Below are positions 1-9,600 of a stretch of 55,560 nucleotides of DNA, piece by piece. This stretch comes from an uncultured Clostridia bacterium (lineage in GTDB: Bacteria; Bacillota; Clostridia; TANB77; CAG-508). Every line of letters begins with the position of its first letter. Position 1 is the stretch's first letter. Position numbers and translations under genes: made by a program. The notes under the pieces were generated by a model that saw only the letters and a program-made list of their open reading frames with translations, was not told where the DNA came from and made no database searches. The stretch covers positions 1 through 55,560 of the forward strand of contig CANRGE010000008.1 of NCBI GenBank assembly GCA_947630065.1. Reading direction: 5' to 3'.

Positions 1-68
1 ATGCTTCTAATTAAGCTCTATATCTTATTATATGCACGTCCTTATGCAAATATTACTAAATTGTATTA

Positions 69-97
69 TTGAATTTTTTATCTGCGTCTGTTATAAT
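69..97 (+). promoter_or_regulatory. Sigma-A-type promoter of the GH5 gene
   Basis: A -35 box TTGAAT (69-74) and a perfect -10 box TATAAT (92-97) are separated by exactly 17 nt. Transcription would begin near 104, which rules out any translation start upstream and supports the ATG at 153. Confidence 0.7.
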
Positions 98-152
98 ATT
101 TTTGTTTATGGATTTATTAAAATCTAAATATATTTATGTAAGGTTTGAGAAT

Positions 153-1331
153 ATGAAAAAATTAATTTTATTTTTATTTTTAATTATAGTTTTAATTGTG
201 GGAGCTGTATTTGCTTATACTACAATTAATTTTTCAAATGAAAAAAGTACTGATAAAAGTACTGATAATTCTAGTCAACCAGATTCTGTTTTAGAAGATG
301 AAATTAGTGGAGATGAGATTAGTGATGATGAAATTAGTGAAGATACTTTTATAGATAAAACTTCTATATCTTATAATGGTTGGCTTCACACAGATGGTTC
401 TATGCTTTTAAATCAACATGATGAAGAAATTCAGCTAAGGGGTATTAGTAGTCATGGAATTGAATGGTTTTACGATGTGATTAATTACGAAAATTTAAAA
501 GTCCTAAAAAATGATTGGAATATCAATGTATTTAGAATTGCTATGTATACAGATTCTAATTCTACTGGTTATGTTTTTAACCCTCAAGAAAATATGCAAA
601 AGGTTTGTAATATAATAGATATGGCCGTACAGCTTGATATGTATGTAATTGTTGATTGGCATATTTTAAATGATAATGATCCACAAATTCATAAAGAAAA
701 TGCAAAAACATTCTTTAATGAAATTTCAAAGCAATATTCAAATACTCCAAATGTTATTTATGAAATTTGCAATGAACCTAATGGTAATAACGTAACTTGG
801 GATGGCTCTGTAAAACCTTATGCAGAGGAAATAATACCTATTATACGTAATAACTGTGAAAATTCTTTGATTATCGTGGGCTCTCCAGTCTGGTGTCAGG
901 CAATAGATAAGGTTGCAGATAATCCATTGAATTTTAAAAATGTTGTATATTCATGTCACTTTTATTCAGGATCACATGGCTCTGAGTTACGCAGTAAAAT
1001 AGATTACTGTATTCAAAAAAATATTCCGATTTTTATTTCTGAATGTGGATTAACAGATGCCTCTGGAAATGGTGCGGTTTATTTTGATAAGTTTAATGAA
1101 TGGATACAATATTTAAATTCAAAGAATATAAGTTGGGTATATTGGTCTTTTTGTAATAAAGATGAAGCATCTGCTATTTTATTACCTAATTATGTACCAA
1201 CTAATAATTCTTCTGATTCTACTTCAGAAAATGAATCTAAACAGGAAAGTATTGATCATAGTTTAGATTTTAATAACTTTCTAACTGAATCTGGCAATTT
1301 TATTAAGAATATTTTTTATTCATACAAGTGA
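153..1331 (+). CDS. Secreted/membrane-anchored GH5 endoglucanase (cellulase)
   Basis: Glycoside hydrolase family 5 enzyme, expected to cut beta-1,4-glucan (cellulose or a related glycan) outside the cell with retention of configuration. The ATG at 153 is chosen because a promoter lies at 69-97. It gives 392 aa with an N-terminal hydrophobic segment (residues about 3-21) that is a signal peptide or anchor, then a Ser/Asp/Glu-rich linker (about 30-65). The catalytic domain opens with WLHTDGSMLLNQHDEEIQLRG and has VIVDWH. The acid/base Glu208 sits in CNEPNG and the nucleophile Glu297 in ISECG. There is no visible carbohydrate-binding module or sortase signal; the tail after about residue 350 is Ser-rich. 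A single-gene unit, closed by a hairpin terminator. The GH5 assignment is secure; the exact substrate is inferred. Confidence 0.9.
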   Translation: MKKLILFLFLIIVLIVGAVFAYTTINFSNEKSTDKSTDNSSQPDSVLEDEISGDEISDDEISEDTFIDKTSISYNGWLHTDGSMLLNQHDEEIQLRGISSHGIEWFYDVINYENLKVLKNDWNINVFRIAMYTDSNSTGYVFNPQENMQKVCNIIDMAVQLDMYVIVDWHILNDNDPQIHKENAKTFFNEISKQYSNTPNVIYEICNEPNGNNVTWDGSVKPYAEEIIPIIRNNCENSLIIVGSPVWCQAIDKVADNPLNFKNVVYSCHFYSGSHGSELRSKIDYCIQKNIPIFISECGLTDASGNGAVYFDKFNEWIQYLNSKNISWVYWSFCNKDEASAILLPNYVPTNNSSDSTSENESKQESIDHSLDFNNFLTESGNFIKNIFYSYK

Positions 1332-1333
1332 TA

Positions 1334-1381
1334 AAGTGAACCGGAATTATTAAGTTTTTATTTAATAATTTCGGTTCACTT
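1334..1381 (+). terminator. Rho-independent terminator after the GH5 gene
   Basis: A long near-perfect hairpin (arms AAGTGAACCGGAATTATTAA and its complement) begins 3 nt after the stop codon. The T tract is weak, but the position and stem length support termination. Confidence 0.75.
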
Positions 1382-1501
1382 CATGACTTATGATTTTTAT
1401 TTTGTCGAAATTTGTTGTACGATTTTTCGTGACATTTTTAATTATGTGTGTTATATTTATTATAGTCCATTTCATATTATTGATTTGTTATTAGTTTTTT
1501 T

Positions 1502-1687
1502 CTAAGCATTTAGCTTTTCAACTAACTCATCAACATTTATTCCATGAACATCACAAGCTTCTTCTAAAGTTTCGGCTTGTGAGGCAGGACATCCTAGACA
1601 ATGCATTCCAGCTTCTAATAATATCTCTGCTTTTTCTGGCGCAATTTCAAGTAATTCACCTATTTTTGTATTTTTAGTTATTTCCAT
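1502..1687 (-). CDS. DUF1858 / hybrid-cluster-protein-associated redox disulfide domain protein
   Basis: A 61-aa cytosolic protein consisting only of a DUF1858 domain, the small fold often annotated as a redox disulfide domain associated with hybrid cluster protein. The key motif is HCLGC (a CxxC pair) followed by PASQAETLEEAC, which gives a third Cys. The ATG at 1687 is preferred over the GTG nine bases upstream, because the ribosome site AAAGGTG overlaps that GTG and lies 6 nt from the ATG. A role in thiol/disulfide or metal chemistry is expected from the family; no partner gene is adjacent. Confidence 0.8.
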   Translation of the reverse strand: MEITKNTKIGELLEIAPEKAEILLEAGMHCLGCPASQAETLEEACDVHGINVDELVEKLNA

Positions 1688-1852
1688 TTTATTCACCTTT
1701 CCTTTATAATTTTGATTTAACTCATGCTTAAATAGTTGTATCTTCTTATTGTAATGATATTATCAATTCACGGCTTTATGAAGTATAAACTTATTTTATA
1801 TTTTAACATAATTATGGATAAAAGTCTAGTGTTCTTTAGAGACTTTAAATTT

Positions 1853-2020
1853 ATGGTATATTACAGAAAGGAGACTATTATAAAAACTCTTGATTTATTC
1901 TTCATAATATTTTTTATTAATTTATTTATAAATTTTTATTTGCTATATACATTTATAGATATAAAAATTTTACACAATGAACAGGGATCAAAACTTGAAA
2001 TAAAAAATTATTTAAAATAA
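1853..2020 (+). CDS. Small single-pass membrane protein upstream of the conjugation genes (uncertain)
   Basis: A possible 55-aa protein with a short basic N-terminus (MVYYRKE), one strongly hydrophobic segment (about residues 12-33) and a polar tail. It lies 77 nt before the VirD4-like gene in the same direction and could be the first gene of that cluster. The start is unclear. A good ribosome site (AAAGGAG) at about 1867-1873 lies inside the frame but has no AUG, GUG or UUG at the right distance in frame; the ATG at 1853 has only a weak site. Family not recognised. Confidence 0.4.
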   Translation: MVYYRKETIIKTLDLFFIIFFINLFINFYLLYTFIDIKILHNEQGSKLEIKNYLK

Positions 2021-2097
2021 TTTTTATTATTGATAACTTCATATGCTATTTTATTATTCTCCAAAATAATAATATTTAAACACATTAAAGGAGTATT

Positions 2098-3795
2098 ATG
2101 AAAAAAAGATTTTTATTTATTATAATTTTTGTACTCATCTTTTTTATTATTGGTTTCTTTATTTTTTCACCATTGTATAAATTAAATTCTGTATATGTAA
2201 ATTATGGATTAGTTCCATATGATATTTGTCAAAAGCAACCAATATTATGGAAGTTAATTAAAATTATTTTTATATTTTCTAGTATGATTAATTTAATAAT
2301 TATATCTAATTTGATTTATTCAAAAATTTTTAAAAAATCTACTAATAAGCATGTTGCTTTAACTCCACTAAATTTTAATAAAAATAATTTACAATTATTA
2401 ATTGGAAAAGATGAAAAAAATAATGGTATTTACATTCCCGAAAAGGGGTTGTATCAGAATATGATTATTACAGGAACAATTGGCTCTGGAAAAACAAGTA
2501 GTGCAATGTATCCTTTTACTAAGCAATTAATTTATTATAAAAATGATGATGAAAAAGAAAAAATTGGAATGTTAATTTTAGATGTAAAGGGCAATTATCA
2601 ATTTCAGGTAATGGATTTTTGTAATAGATTTAATAGGTCTGAGGATTTGATTGTTATCGAATTAGGAGGTAAATATAAATATAATCCTTTAAACAAGCCT
2701 AATTTAAAGGCATCTATTTTAGCAAATAGATTAAAAACAATTTTATTGTTATTTTCAGAAAATAATTCAGAATCTTATTGGTTAGACAAGGCTGAGCAGA
2801 TAATTGAACATTCTATCAAACTATGTAGGCTATATAATAACAACTATGTTAATTTCAATGAATTACACAAACTAATTACTGATGAATCTTATTATTATTC
2901 TCAAATAAATAATTTAAAAAATAGATTTTTAAAAAATGAATATAATGAGCAGGAGTGTTATGATCTTTTAACTTCCATAACTTTTTTTGAAAAGGAATTT
3001 TTAAAACTTGATCAAAGAACTATGTCTATATTAAAGTCCGAAATTACTAGAATAACAAATTGTTTTGTTTCGGATTATGATGTTTTACATACTTTTAATC
3101 CTGAAAAATCTGAAGAGAATTTTTATGGTCTTTCAGATATTATAGATAAAGGAAAAATTGTTGTTTTAAATATGAATATTTCTGAATACAAAAATTTATC
3201 TAAAATAATTGCTGCTTATCTAAAATTAGATTTTCAGACTGAAGTATTGTCTCGATTGGCTAAAAATAATGTGGAACGAACTGTTGCTTTTATATCTGAT
3301 GAATATCATGAATATGTTACATCAACAGATGCAGATTTTTTTGCACAAAGTAGAGAAGCAAAATGTATTAATATTGTTGCTACACAGAGCTACACATCAT
3401 TATTAAAAACATTAAATAATGAGTCCGCTGTTAAGGTTATTATCCAGAATTTAATAAATAAAATTTGGCTACGCACAGATGATGCTTTCACAATTGAGGA
3501 AGCTCAAAAACAAATTGGAAAGGAGGATAAGGAAAAAGTCTCTAGAAGTATCTCAGAAAATGCTAAGGAGACTGTGTATAATTATTTTACAAATTCTCTT
3601 AATTCTAAAAACTCAAGTATAACTGAGAGTATTAATTCTGTTATACAACATGATTTTATTTTTGATACTAATTATTTTACACAAAATTTAGATACTTTTA
3701 ATTGTATAGCATTTTTGTCAACAGGTATATCTATTATACCTCCGCAAAGGTTAGAATTAATTCCCTATTTTAAAAATGATGAGATGTATTTTTAA
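2098..3795 (+). CDS. VirD4/TraG-type type IV coupling ATPase
   Basis: A 565-aa coupling protein that would bring DNA or protein substrates to a conjugation channel at the inner face of the membrane. Two N-terminal membrane segments are visible (about residues 4-25 and 55-76). The Walker A motif GTIGSGKT is at residues 126-133, and the Walker B-like AFISDEYHEY has its D/E at 401-402, followed by a QSYTSLLKTL motif typical of VirD4/TraG proteins. A strong ribosome site (AAAGGAG) lies before the ATG. It heads a run of four same-strand genes. It is somewhat shorter than many Gram-positive TcpA/TraG proteins, but all core motifs are present. Its substrate is unknown: no relaxase lies in this cluster; the nearest is MobV in the downstream integrated element. 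Confidence 0.85.
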   Translation: MKKRFLFIIIFVLIFFIIGFFIFSPLYKLNSVYVNYGLVPYDICQKQPILWKLIKIIFIFSSMINLIIISNLIYSKIFKKSTNKHVALTPLNFNKNNLQLLIGKDEKNNGIYIPEKGLYQNMIITGTIGSGKTSSAMYPFTKQLIYYKNDDEKEKIGMLILDVKGNYQFQVMDFCNRFNRSEDLIVIELGGKYKYNPLNKPNLKASILANRLKTILLLFSENNSESYWLDKAEQIIEHSIKLCRLYNNNYVNFNELHKLITDESYYYSQINNLKNRFLKNEYNEQECYDLLTSITFFEKEFLKLDQRTMSILKSEITRITNCFVSDYDVLHTFNPEKSEENFYGLSDIIDKGKIVVLNMNISEYKNLSKIIAAYLKLDFQTEVLSRLAKNNVERTVAFISDEYHEYVTSTDADFFAQSREAKCINIVATQSYTSLLKTLNNESAVKVIIQNLINKIWLRTDDAFTIEEAQKQIGKEDKEKVSRSISENAKETVYNYFTNSLNSKNSSITESINSVIQHDFIFDTNYFTQNLDTFNCIAFLSTGISIIPPQRLELIPYFKNDEMYF

Positions 3796-3836
3796 TGTTA
3801 TTTTGTTTTATCTTCATAACTGAAAGGATTGATACT

Positions 3837-4184
3837 ATGAAACAATTTAAGAAATTTTTTACAATTAATAATTTATTTATAATTTTTATTTTAATAATAA
3901 TATTTATTTTTATTTTTTCAAATGTCTCTTTTGCTGCTTATCCAAAATTAATAACCACATTGAGTTCTGCTTTTGAAAAAATAGAATCTTGGCTTGTTAG
4001 CCTTGCTACACCTGCTGCAGCAGTTGCTGTTGCCACTGGTGTATTTATGAAAAAATTTAGTTTTGGTGATGATGAACGTATGCGAATTGGAAAAAAGTTA
4101 ATTCGTACTTCTCTTATTTCTTATGCCCTTATATTAGTTGTTGATTTGCTCCTTTCAACTATTCAGAACTTACTTGTTGGATAA
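3837..4184 (+). CDS. VirB2/TrbC-like pilin precursor
   Basis: A 115-aa small secreted/membrane protein. A basic N-terminus and long hydrophobic signal end in an Ala-rich cleavage-like site (NVSFAAYP, about residues 29-36). Two more hydrophobic stretches follow: LATPAAAVAVATGVFM, and SYALILVVDLLLSTI near the C-terminus. A short polar loop FGDDERMRIGKKL separates them. This hairpin arrangement is that of VirB2/TrbC pilins and Gram-positive equivalents. The start at 3837 is preferred because GAAAGG lies upstream, whereas an in-frame ATG at 3795 overlaps the preceding stop and has no site. Assignment rests on topology and neighbours rather than sequence identity. Confidence 0.6.
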   Translation: MKQFKKFFTINNLFIIFILIIIFIFIFSNVSFAAYPKLITTLSSAFEKIESWLVSLATPAAAVAVATGVFMKKFSFGDDERMRIGKKLIRTSLISYALILVVDLLLSTIQNLLVG

Positions 4185-4269
4185 TATTAATAATTAATTT
4201 TAGTATTTTTTATATTCCAAAACTATATTTTTAGAATTTCAAACTTTAGAAAGGATATTTAATAAAAAT

Positions 4270-5151
4270 ATGCAGGAGTCTCAAACATCTATAAGCCAAG
4301 TAATTTTAGATACTATTAATTCGTTATTTTCGTCACTTTTTTCATCAATTGATAATAATATATATTCAATTTTGGATGATATTGTTTTTATAAATACAGA
4401 TATTTTACAGGACAAGTTTATGAGTTCCTTTTTTGGTACTGGAACAAAATCAGGACTAATATTACTAGCAAATTCTTTGTTGATTGGATTTGCAATTTAT
4501 TACATAATTAGATATGCATTTTCACATTATACATCATCTGAAACTGAACAGCCTTTTCAATTTATTTTTAAATTATTTATTTATACTATTTTAGCAAATT
4601 CTTCATATTTCTTAATCGAGCAAATAATAAATATAAATTCACTTATATCTCTTGCTATTCGTGAAATTGGTGAAAATATATTTAACTGTAATATTAGCTT
4701 TCTAGAATTAATTACAAGATTAAATAATGTGATAACATCTGATAATGTTAGTTTAAACGTATTTTCACTTGATGGTTTGTTAAGGGGTTTTATATCTCTA
4801 AATTTAATTAATTTACTTTTTACATACTCATTAAGATATGTAATTTTGAAAGTATTTATATTAATCACTCCATTTGCTATTCTTACATTGATAAATTCAT
4901 CAACTTCTTGGTTTTTCAAGTCATGGTTTAGAGCTATATTATCGCTTTTATTACTACAATCTTTTGTTAGTTTAATTCTGTTGATAGTATTTTCTACTAA
5001 TTTTTCTTCTTCTGATATATTATCAAAATTAATTTGTATTGGTTGCATTTATGCCTTAACAAAAGCTAATTCTTATATTAGAGAATTAATTGGTGGAATA
5101 TCTACTGAAGTTTCAAGTAACATTAGTTCTTTGCGCTATTTATTAAAATAA
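4270..5151 (+). CDS. VirB6/TrbL-like multipass membrane protein
   Basis: A 293-aa polytopic membrane protein with about five to six hydrophobic segments, among them LILLANSLLIGFAIYYII, FIFKLFIYTILANSSYFLI, YVILKVFILITPFAILTLI and LLLLQSFVSLILLIVF. The start has a polar Ser/Thr-rich stretch. The TPFAILTLINSSTSWFFKSWFR motif (a loop with W and R after a membrane segment) is typical of VirB6/TrbL-like channel subunits in conjugation systems. It sits between the pilin-like and PrgI-like genes, as such a subunit would. Function is inferred from topology and context. Confidence 0.6.
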   Translation: MQESQTSISQVILDTINSLFSSLFSSIDNNIYSILDDIVFINTDILQDKFMSSFFGTGTKSGLILLANSLLIGFAIYYIIRYAFSHYTSSETEQPFQFIFKLFIYTILANSSYFLIEQIININSLISLAIREIGENIFNCNISFLELITRLNNVITSDNVSLNVFSLDGLLRGFISLNLINLLFTYSLRYVILKVFILITPFAILTLINSSTSWFFKSWFRAILSLLLLQSFVSLILLIVFSTNFSSSDILSKLICIGCIYALTKANSYIRELIGGISTEVSSNISSLRYLLK

Positions 5152-5194
5152 TATTATTTATAATTTATTTGATCTGAAAAGGGGTGATAAATAA

Positions 5195-5485
5195 ATGAAT
5201 TTTATTATACCTAAGAATTATAATTTTAAGAAAAAAATTCTAGGAATAATTGATTACTCAACTGCTGTATTTAATATTATTTGGAATGTTTTTATTTATT
5301 TTTTTCTTAGAAATATTAATACAAGTTTTACATTGAAAATTTTTATTTTTTCTTCAATGTCCTTTCCTTTTTTACTACTTACAATAATTGGTTTTAATAA
5401 TGAGTCACCTTTTTATACTATCAAATATTTACTTAAATATTTGTTTAGTCAAAAAATATATTTATTTAATAAAAATAATGTATAA
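5195..5485 (+). CDS. PrgI/VirB3-like inner-membrane conjugation protein
   Basis: A 96-aa protein with two membrane segments. The opening MNFIIPKNYNFKKKILGIID is the hallmark beginning of PrgI-family proteins, the Gram-positive counterparts of VirB3. The ribosome site AAGGGGTGAT is excellent. In complete systems this gene is followed directly by the VirB4 ATPase gene; here it is followed after 30 nt by a terminator and a convergent gene, so the set is incomplete. Confidence 0.7.
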   Translation: MNFIIPKNYNFKKKILGIIDYSTAVFNIIWNVFIYFFLRNINTSFTLKIFIFSSMSFPFLLLTIIGFNNESPFYTIKYLLKYLFSQKIYLFNKNNV

Positions 5486-5515
5486 ATTATGTGTGTTACA
5501 ACTACTAAATATAAT

Positions 5516-5547
5516 AAATATCCCCCAGTATGACTGGAGGATATTTT
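5516..5547 (+). terminator. Terminator closing the conjugation cluster (probably bidirectional)
   Basis: A hairpin AAATATCC-C-CCAGT / ACTGG-A-GGATATTT with a T run on the + strand and A/T-rich sequence on the other side. It lies between two convergent genes, so it probably stops both. Confidence 0.75.
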
Positions 5548-5565
5548 TACCTTTTTATAATTTTT

Positions 5566-6483
5566 TTAAATTTCCGGTTCTTCGTGATTATATTTTCTTT
5601 TAATTAGAATTTTATTTTTTCTATTTTCTAGTATTTTTCTTTCTATATCATTTACTTGTTTATTAAGTAACCTGTTTATGGCTTTAACTTCATCACCATC
5701 TTTATCTGTCATATTATTTTGTAGTTTCTCTTGAAGAGCAACAAATCTAAAATATTGATCTACATTTTTAAATCTTCTTTTTTCTACATTAGGATACATG
5801 TTACCATTTTGTGAAATATATACAGGTCTTGATTCTGCTAGAAATTTATAATCATCTGTATATTTTGAAACTGCTTGCATAAATTCTTTATCTTCTTGCA
5901 ATCTTTTTTTATCTTTTTGCAATCTGTTTTTTTCTTCTTGTTTGCTTTCGGGTGATACTCTTTTATCTTTCTCTTCCTCTTCTTCTAATATATCTACTTG
6001 TTTATCTATACTTTTCTTTATTTGTTCTATAAGAGTTCTAAAAAATTCATTAGATTTATCTTCAGCTTCTAACAGTTTCATAAAATCTTTTGAATTTTGA
6101 ATTGTTGAAATAATTTCTTTTTTTGTTTTTCCATGTTTAATTCCCTCTTCTACGGCGTCTTCTATTTTTTCTTCTACATAATTAAGTATGATATTTTTAA
6201 CAGTATAGTTAACAGCTGTTTTAACTTCTTTTATAAGTCTTTTATCGTTTTTATTTTGTTCTCCAGTAATTTTTAAAATATAATCCTGGCTCAACATATA
6301 TTCAAAAATATAGATTATTTTCTCTTCTCCGTTTTCTTTTAATAGCTTCATATAAGCGTCTTTCGTAATATTTGAATATATTCTATTTCTCTCAGCAGAA
6401 GATAAATTATCTAAATATATTTTTCTGTTTACATTATTATCTTTTTTTTCATTGGCTTTTCTTCTATTAAAATTAGACTTCAT
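5566..6483 (-). CDS. Charged coiled-coil-rich protein of unknown function
   Basis: A 305-aa cytosolic protein, not recognised. It is rich in Lys and Glu, with no signal peptide or membrane segment. A long charged helical stretch (about residues 160-200, with EEEEEKDKRVSPE and RLQKDKKRLQEDKE) suggests a coiled coil. The C-terminal half has ordered-looking sequence (YKFLAESRPVYISQNGNMYP). The ATG at 6483 follows AAGGATGGTG and has its own consensus promoter. It sits between the conjugation cluster and giant A but is transcribed separately from both. It could be a regulatory or accessory protein of either; nothing in the sequence decides. Confidence 0.65.
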   Translation of the reverse strand: MKSNFNRRKANEKKDNNVNRKIYLDNLSSAERNRIYSNITKDAYMKLLKENGEEKIIYIFEYMLSQDYILKITGEQNKNDKRLIKEVKTAVNYTVKNIILNYVEEKIEDAVEEGIKHGKTKKEIISTIQNSKDFMKLLEAEDKSNEFFRTLIEQIKKSIDKQVDILEEEEEKDKRVSPESKQEEKNRLQKDKKRLQEDKEFMQAVSKYTDDYKFLAESRPVYISQNGNMYPNVEKRRFKNVDQYFRFVALQEKLQNNMTDKDGDEVKAINRLLNKQVNDIERKILENRKNKILIKRKYNHEEPEI

Positions 6484-6486
6484 ATA

Positions 6487-6505
6487 ACACCATCCTTTTT
6501 GGTGT
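6487..6505 (-). promoter_or_regulatory. Palindrome at the transcription start of the 305-aa gene (operator candidate)
   Basis: The inverted repeat ACACC-N9-GGTGT lies immediately downstream of the -10 box and covers the expected start point and the ribosome site. Because only part of it would be transcribed, a repressor operator is more likely than an RNA hairpin. Confidence 0.45.
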
Positions 6506-6534
6506 ATTATATCACATTCTTTTTGTTATGTAAA
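6506..6534 (-). promoter_or_regulatory. Promoter of the 305-aa gene
   Basis: On the minus strand TTTACA (6534-6529) and TATAAT (6511-6506) are separated by 17 nt, with the ribosome site and ATG following within 30 nt. Confidence 0.7.
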
Positions 6535-6579
6535 GTTTTATTTGTTCTTTAATAGTATAAACTTTGTAATAGCATTATA

Positions 6580-6609
6580 AAATGAGCAATTGTTATCAAT
6601 TGCTCATTT
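6580..6609 (-). terminator. Terminator hairpin overlapping the stop codon of giant A
   Basis: A 13-bp perfect stem (AAATGAGCAATTG / CAATTGCTCATTT) with a TTAT loop. The upstream arm of the RNA encodes the last codons Met-Ser-Asn-stop. An identical stem ends giant C. Confidence 0.65.
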
Positions 6610-9600
6610 GGTTATATGTTACATTAAAATCAGTCATTGGTACATCTTCCCATTCATTTTCTGATGTTCTTCTTTGTACTTTGATTTCCTCTAATACATA
6701 TTCTATTTTTTCTTTTCCCTTGTATACTGGAAGATCTTCGAATGTTGCTGAATTGTTTCCTATTATTTCTACTGTTAAATTATTGCCTTTTTTATCTGTT
6801 ACTGCTTCCTTCTTTCCTTTTATAATTCTCATTAATTGTATTGTTGATTTGTAATTTTGCGCTTCTTCATCAGGCATTTCCCAGACTTTTTTAACGGTTA
6901 ATGATCTTTTTTCTACATTTGCTGTTTCGTTTTTGATGTCTAGTATTATTCTGTCTGTTGTGTATATTGTTGCTGTTACTGGGCCTTTAGTCCATATTGG
7001 TTTTTCTGTGTCTAGTTTTATACTTGGATTTTGTATTAGTGGTAGAATCTTTTTTCCCGCTTCATTTAGCATATTATCTGCACCTGCTTTTATTTGTCTT
7101 GCTAAAGAAGATATTTTTGCTGACTGTGTTTTTTCTTCTGTTATTTCTTCTCCATCTATTACTCCATCATACCAGTAGAATGTTCCATTATTTTGTATTG
7201 CTGTTGTTTGTCCTTTTAGAACTGGCGTTGTCTTTATTAGTCCATTATCTTTTCTTCCAACAGTTAATGTTTTATTGTTAATTACAACATATCCTTTGGT
7301 GTTTTCTATTTTAGATACTACACTTTGTACTTCTTCTCCATCGTCTGTATTACCATCTGAACTATCTGAATCACTGTCTGCACTATCTGAATCACCGCCT
7401 GCACTATCTGTATCACCATCTTCAGTCTCATCCACTATTTCATCAATTATTGTTAGGGCACCATTATTAGTAAATATTGTATTATCAAGTTCCGCTTTTA
7501 AACTATGTCCATTTAGATTTATCGTAATATCTGTATTATCATCTATAGTCATTGAATTTGGTAAATCCATTTCTTTATGTACTAAGATAGTTCCCCTTCT
7601 ATTATTCATTGCATGATCTAAAGCAGATTCAAAATCACTAAAGTAAACCCCATCTACTGATACTACTTTTTCAACTTGTGCATCTATATCCAAAAATGCC
7701 ACCTTTTCATCAGTATCTGAATATTGAACTTTATAATTTTCAGGTTTGTTCTTTACTCCTCCATAAATAGCTTTCGTATTTCCTGTTATTGTTCCATCAT
7801 AAAAATCAAATTCTCCTGAATTAACACATACACCATATGTGTTACCATTTACCTGAGGCACATCAGTTGATACTGCATTTGTATTGTCTCCCATTATGAA
7901 TGTTCCTCTATCTATTTGTACAGCATTTCCGCCTTCTGATTCTATTGTTCCGCCTTTTAGAGTAAATTTTCCATTGCTATTTACTAGTACTGCATTACCA
8001 GTAGTAGCATGTATATTTCCACCTGTCATTATTGTATTAGCATTATTTCCATTGCTTTCAACGTATTTTATTGTTCCATCTTCTATTAATAAATCTTGAT
8101 AATTAATAATTTTATTAATATTAGTTTCATTTCCTTCTACAGTTACATTACCATTTATTGCTATTAGATTTCCAAAAGTTCCTCCCGTTATATTTACTAC
8201 TGAATTACCTAAATCTATCTCCCTTTGATTAAAGCCTGAAAATGTACCATTTTTTATATTTACATTTGCATTAGAACCACCTATACCATACATATAGCCA
8301 TTTGTAGATACAGTTCCTCTTTTAAAATTATCAATATTAATTGTATTTTTATCTTGATTTTTATTATTTGTATATATAAAATAATTATAACAAGAATAAT
8401 ATTGATTATTATTATTATATATTACATCATTAATATTTAATTCTCCAGTTCCAACAATATGAAAAGCATACTCTGAAACACTATATTCGGAGTAATTCAT
8501 ATTTATTGTTCCAGTTTTCCAATCAATTTTTCCACTACTATCTGTATATATACCACTTAGATTAACTCTTGGTGCCTCTAAATTCATAACTCCATTCTCC
8601 CAATTTATTGTTCCAGTTCCTTTATTATGAATACCATAATTATTACCTCCGTATACATCTAAGTCACCATTCTGCCATGTTAAATTACCTTCATTCTCTA
8701 TGGCTTTTACAAATTTTCTGTCTGTATTATAATAATAATAAGTATAATTTATTGTGTTACAACAACCTCCATTAATTGTTAGATCTCTTTTGTTTTTTAT
8801 AATAACTTCTGCAGTTCCAAGAATTTTTCCCTTCTTTTCTGTTTCACTATTATCTACTATTTTCAATGTTCCATTATTTAATATTGCATTTTTACTAGTT
8901 GTTATTATTTCATTTCCGTTTAAATCTAATATTATGTTTTTGTTTTCTGGTATTTCTATATTATCATCTAAAAACATATACATTGTATTTATAACCTTTA
9001 TTGTGTGTTCCTCACCATCAGTAAGTTGTTCTATTGCATTTTGAATGTCTTCTATTTTTGTATATTTTTGTTTATTTATTTCCATAATTTCTATTTTTTG
9101 CAATTTTGCAGTTTCTTTTTCATTATCTATTGTTTTTACAACTTGATAGTCCTTTTCTACATTTGTTATATTATGATTTACAGATTGACCGATAGGTCCT
9201 GTTATTATTCCATCATAATAATTGAATGTTGATACACTATATACTCCATATATTTTTCCCTCTATTCTAGGAGTCTCTTGATTTGGCTGTTCAGTACTTG
9301 TTGTTTCCTCACTATTTATTTTTTCTCCAATATTTAATTCTCCATAATCATTTTGAATAGCTGTATTATTTTCACTAATTATTGTTCCTCCCTTTATATT
9401 TACTGTTCCTGTAGAACGATATCCACTATTATGTATTGCGAATCCTTTTTTACCGATAATTGTTCCTCCTTCTATATTTATCGTTCCATGTTGATAATTA
9501 TTATAATTATATATTCCTGTTTCTATATTAGCAGTTATAGTTCCACTTGAAATGTTAATTGTTCCACCATTATAATTATTTATGCCTGTTCTTCCTTCAA

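Noticed and set aside
4581..5048. Minus-strand 155-codon frame within the VirB6-like gene
   Set aside because: It is antisense to a well-supported membrane protein gene within a same-strand cluster and has no initiation signal.
6596..6910. Sortase-anchored surface protein (LPXTG) for the giants
   Set aside because: No LPXTG-like motif, hydrophobic tail or basic end follows the Cna-B-like domain in A, B or C.
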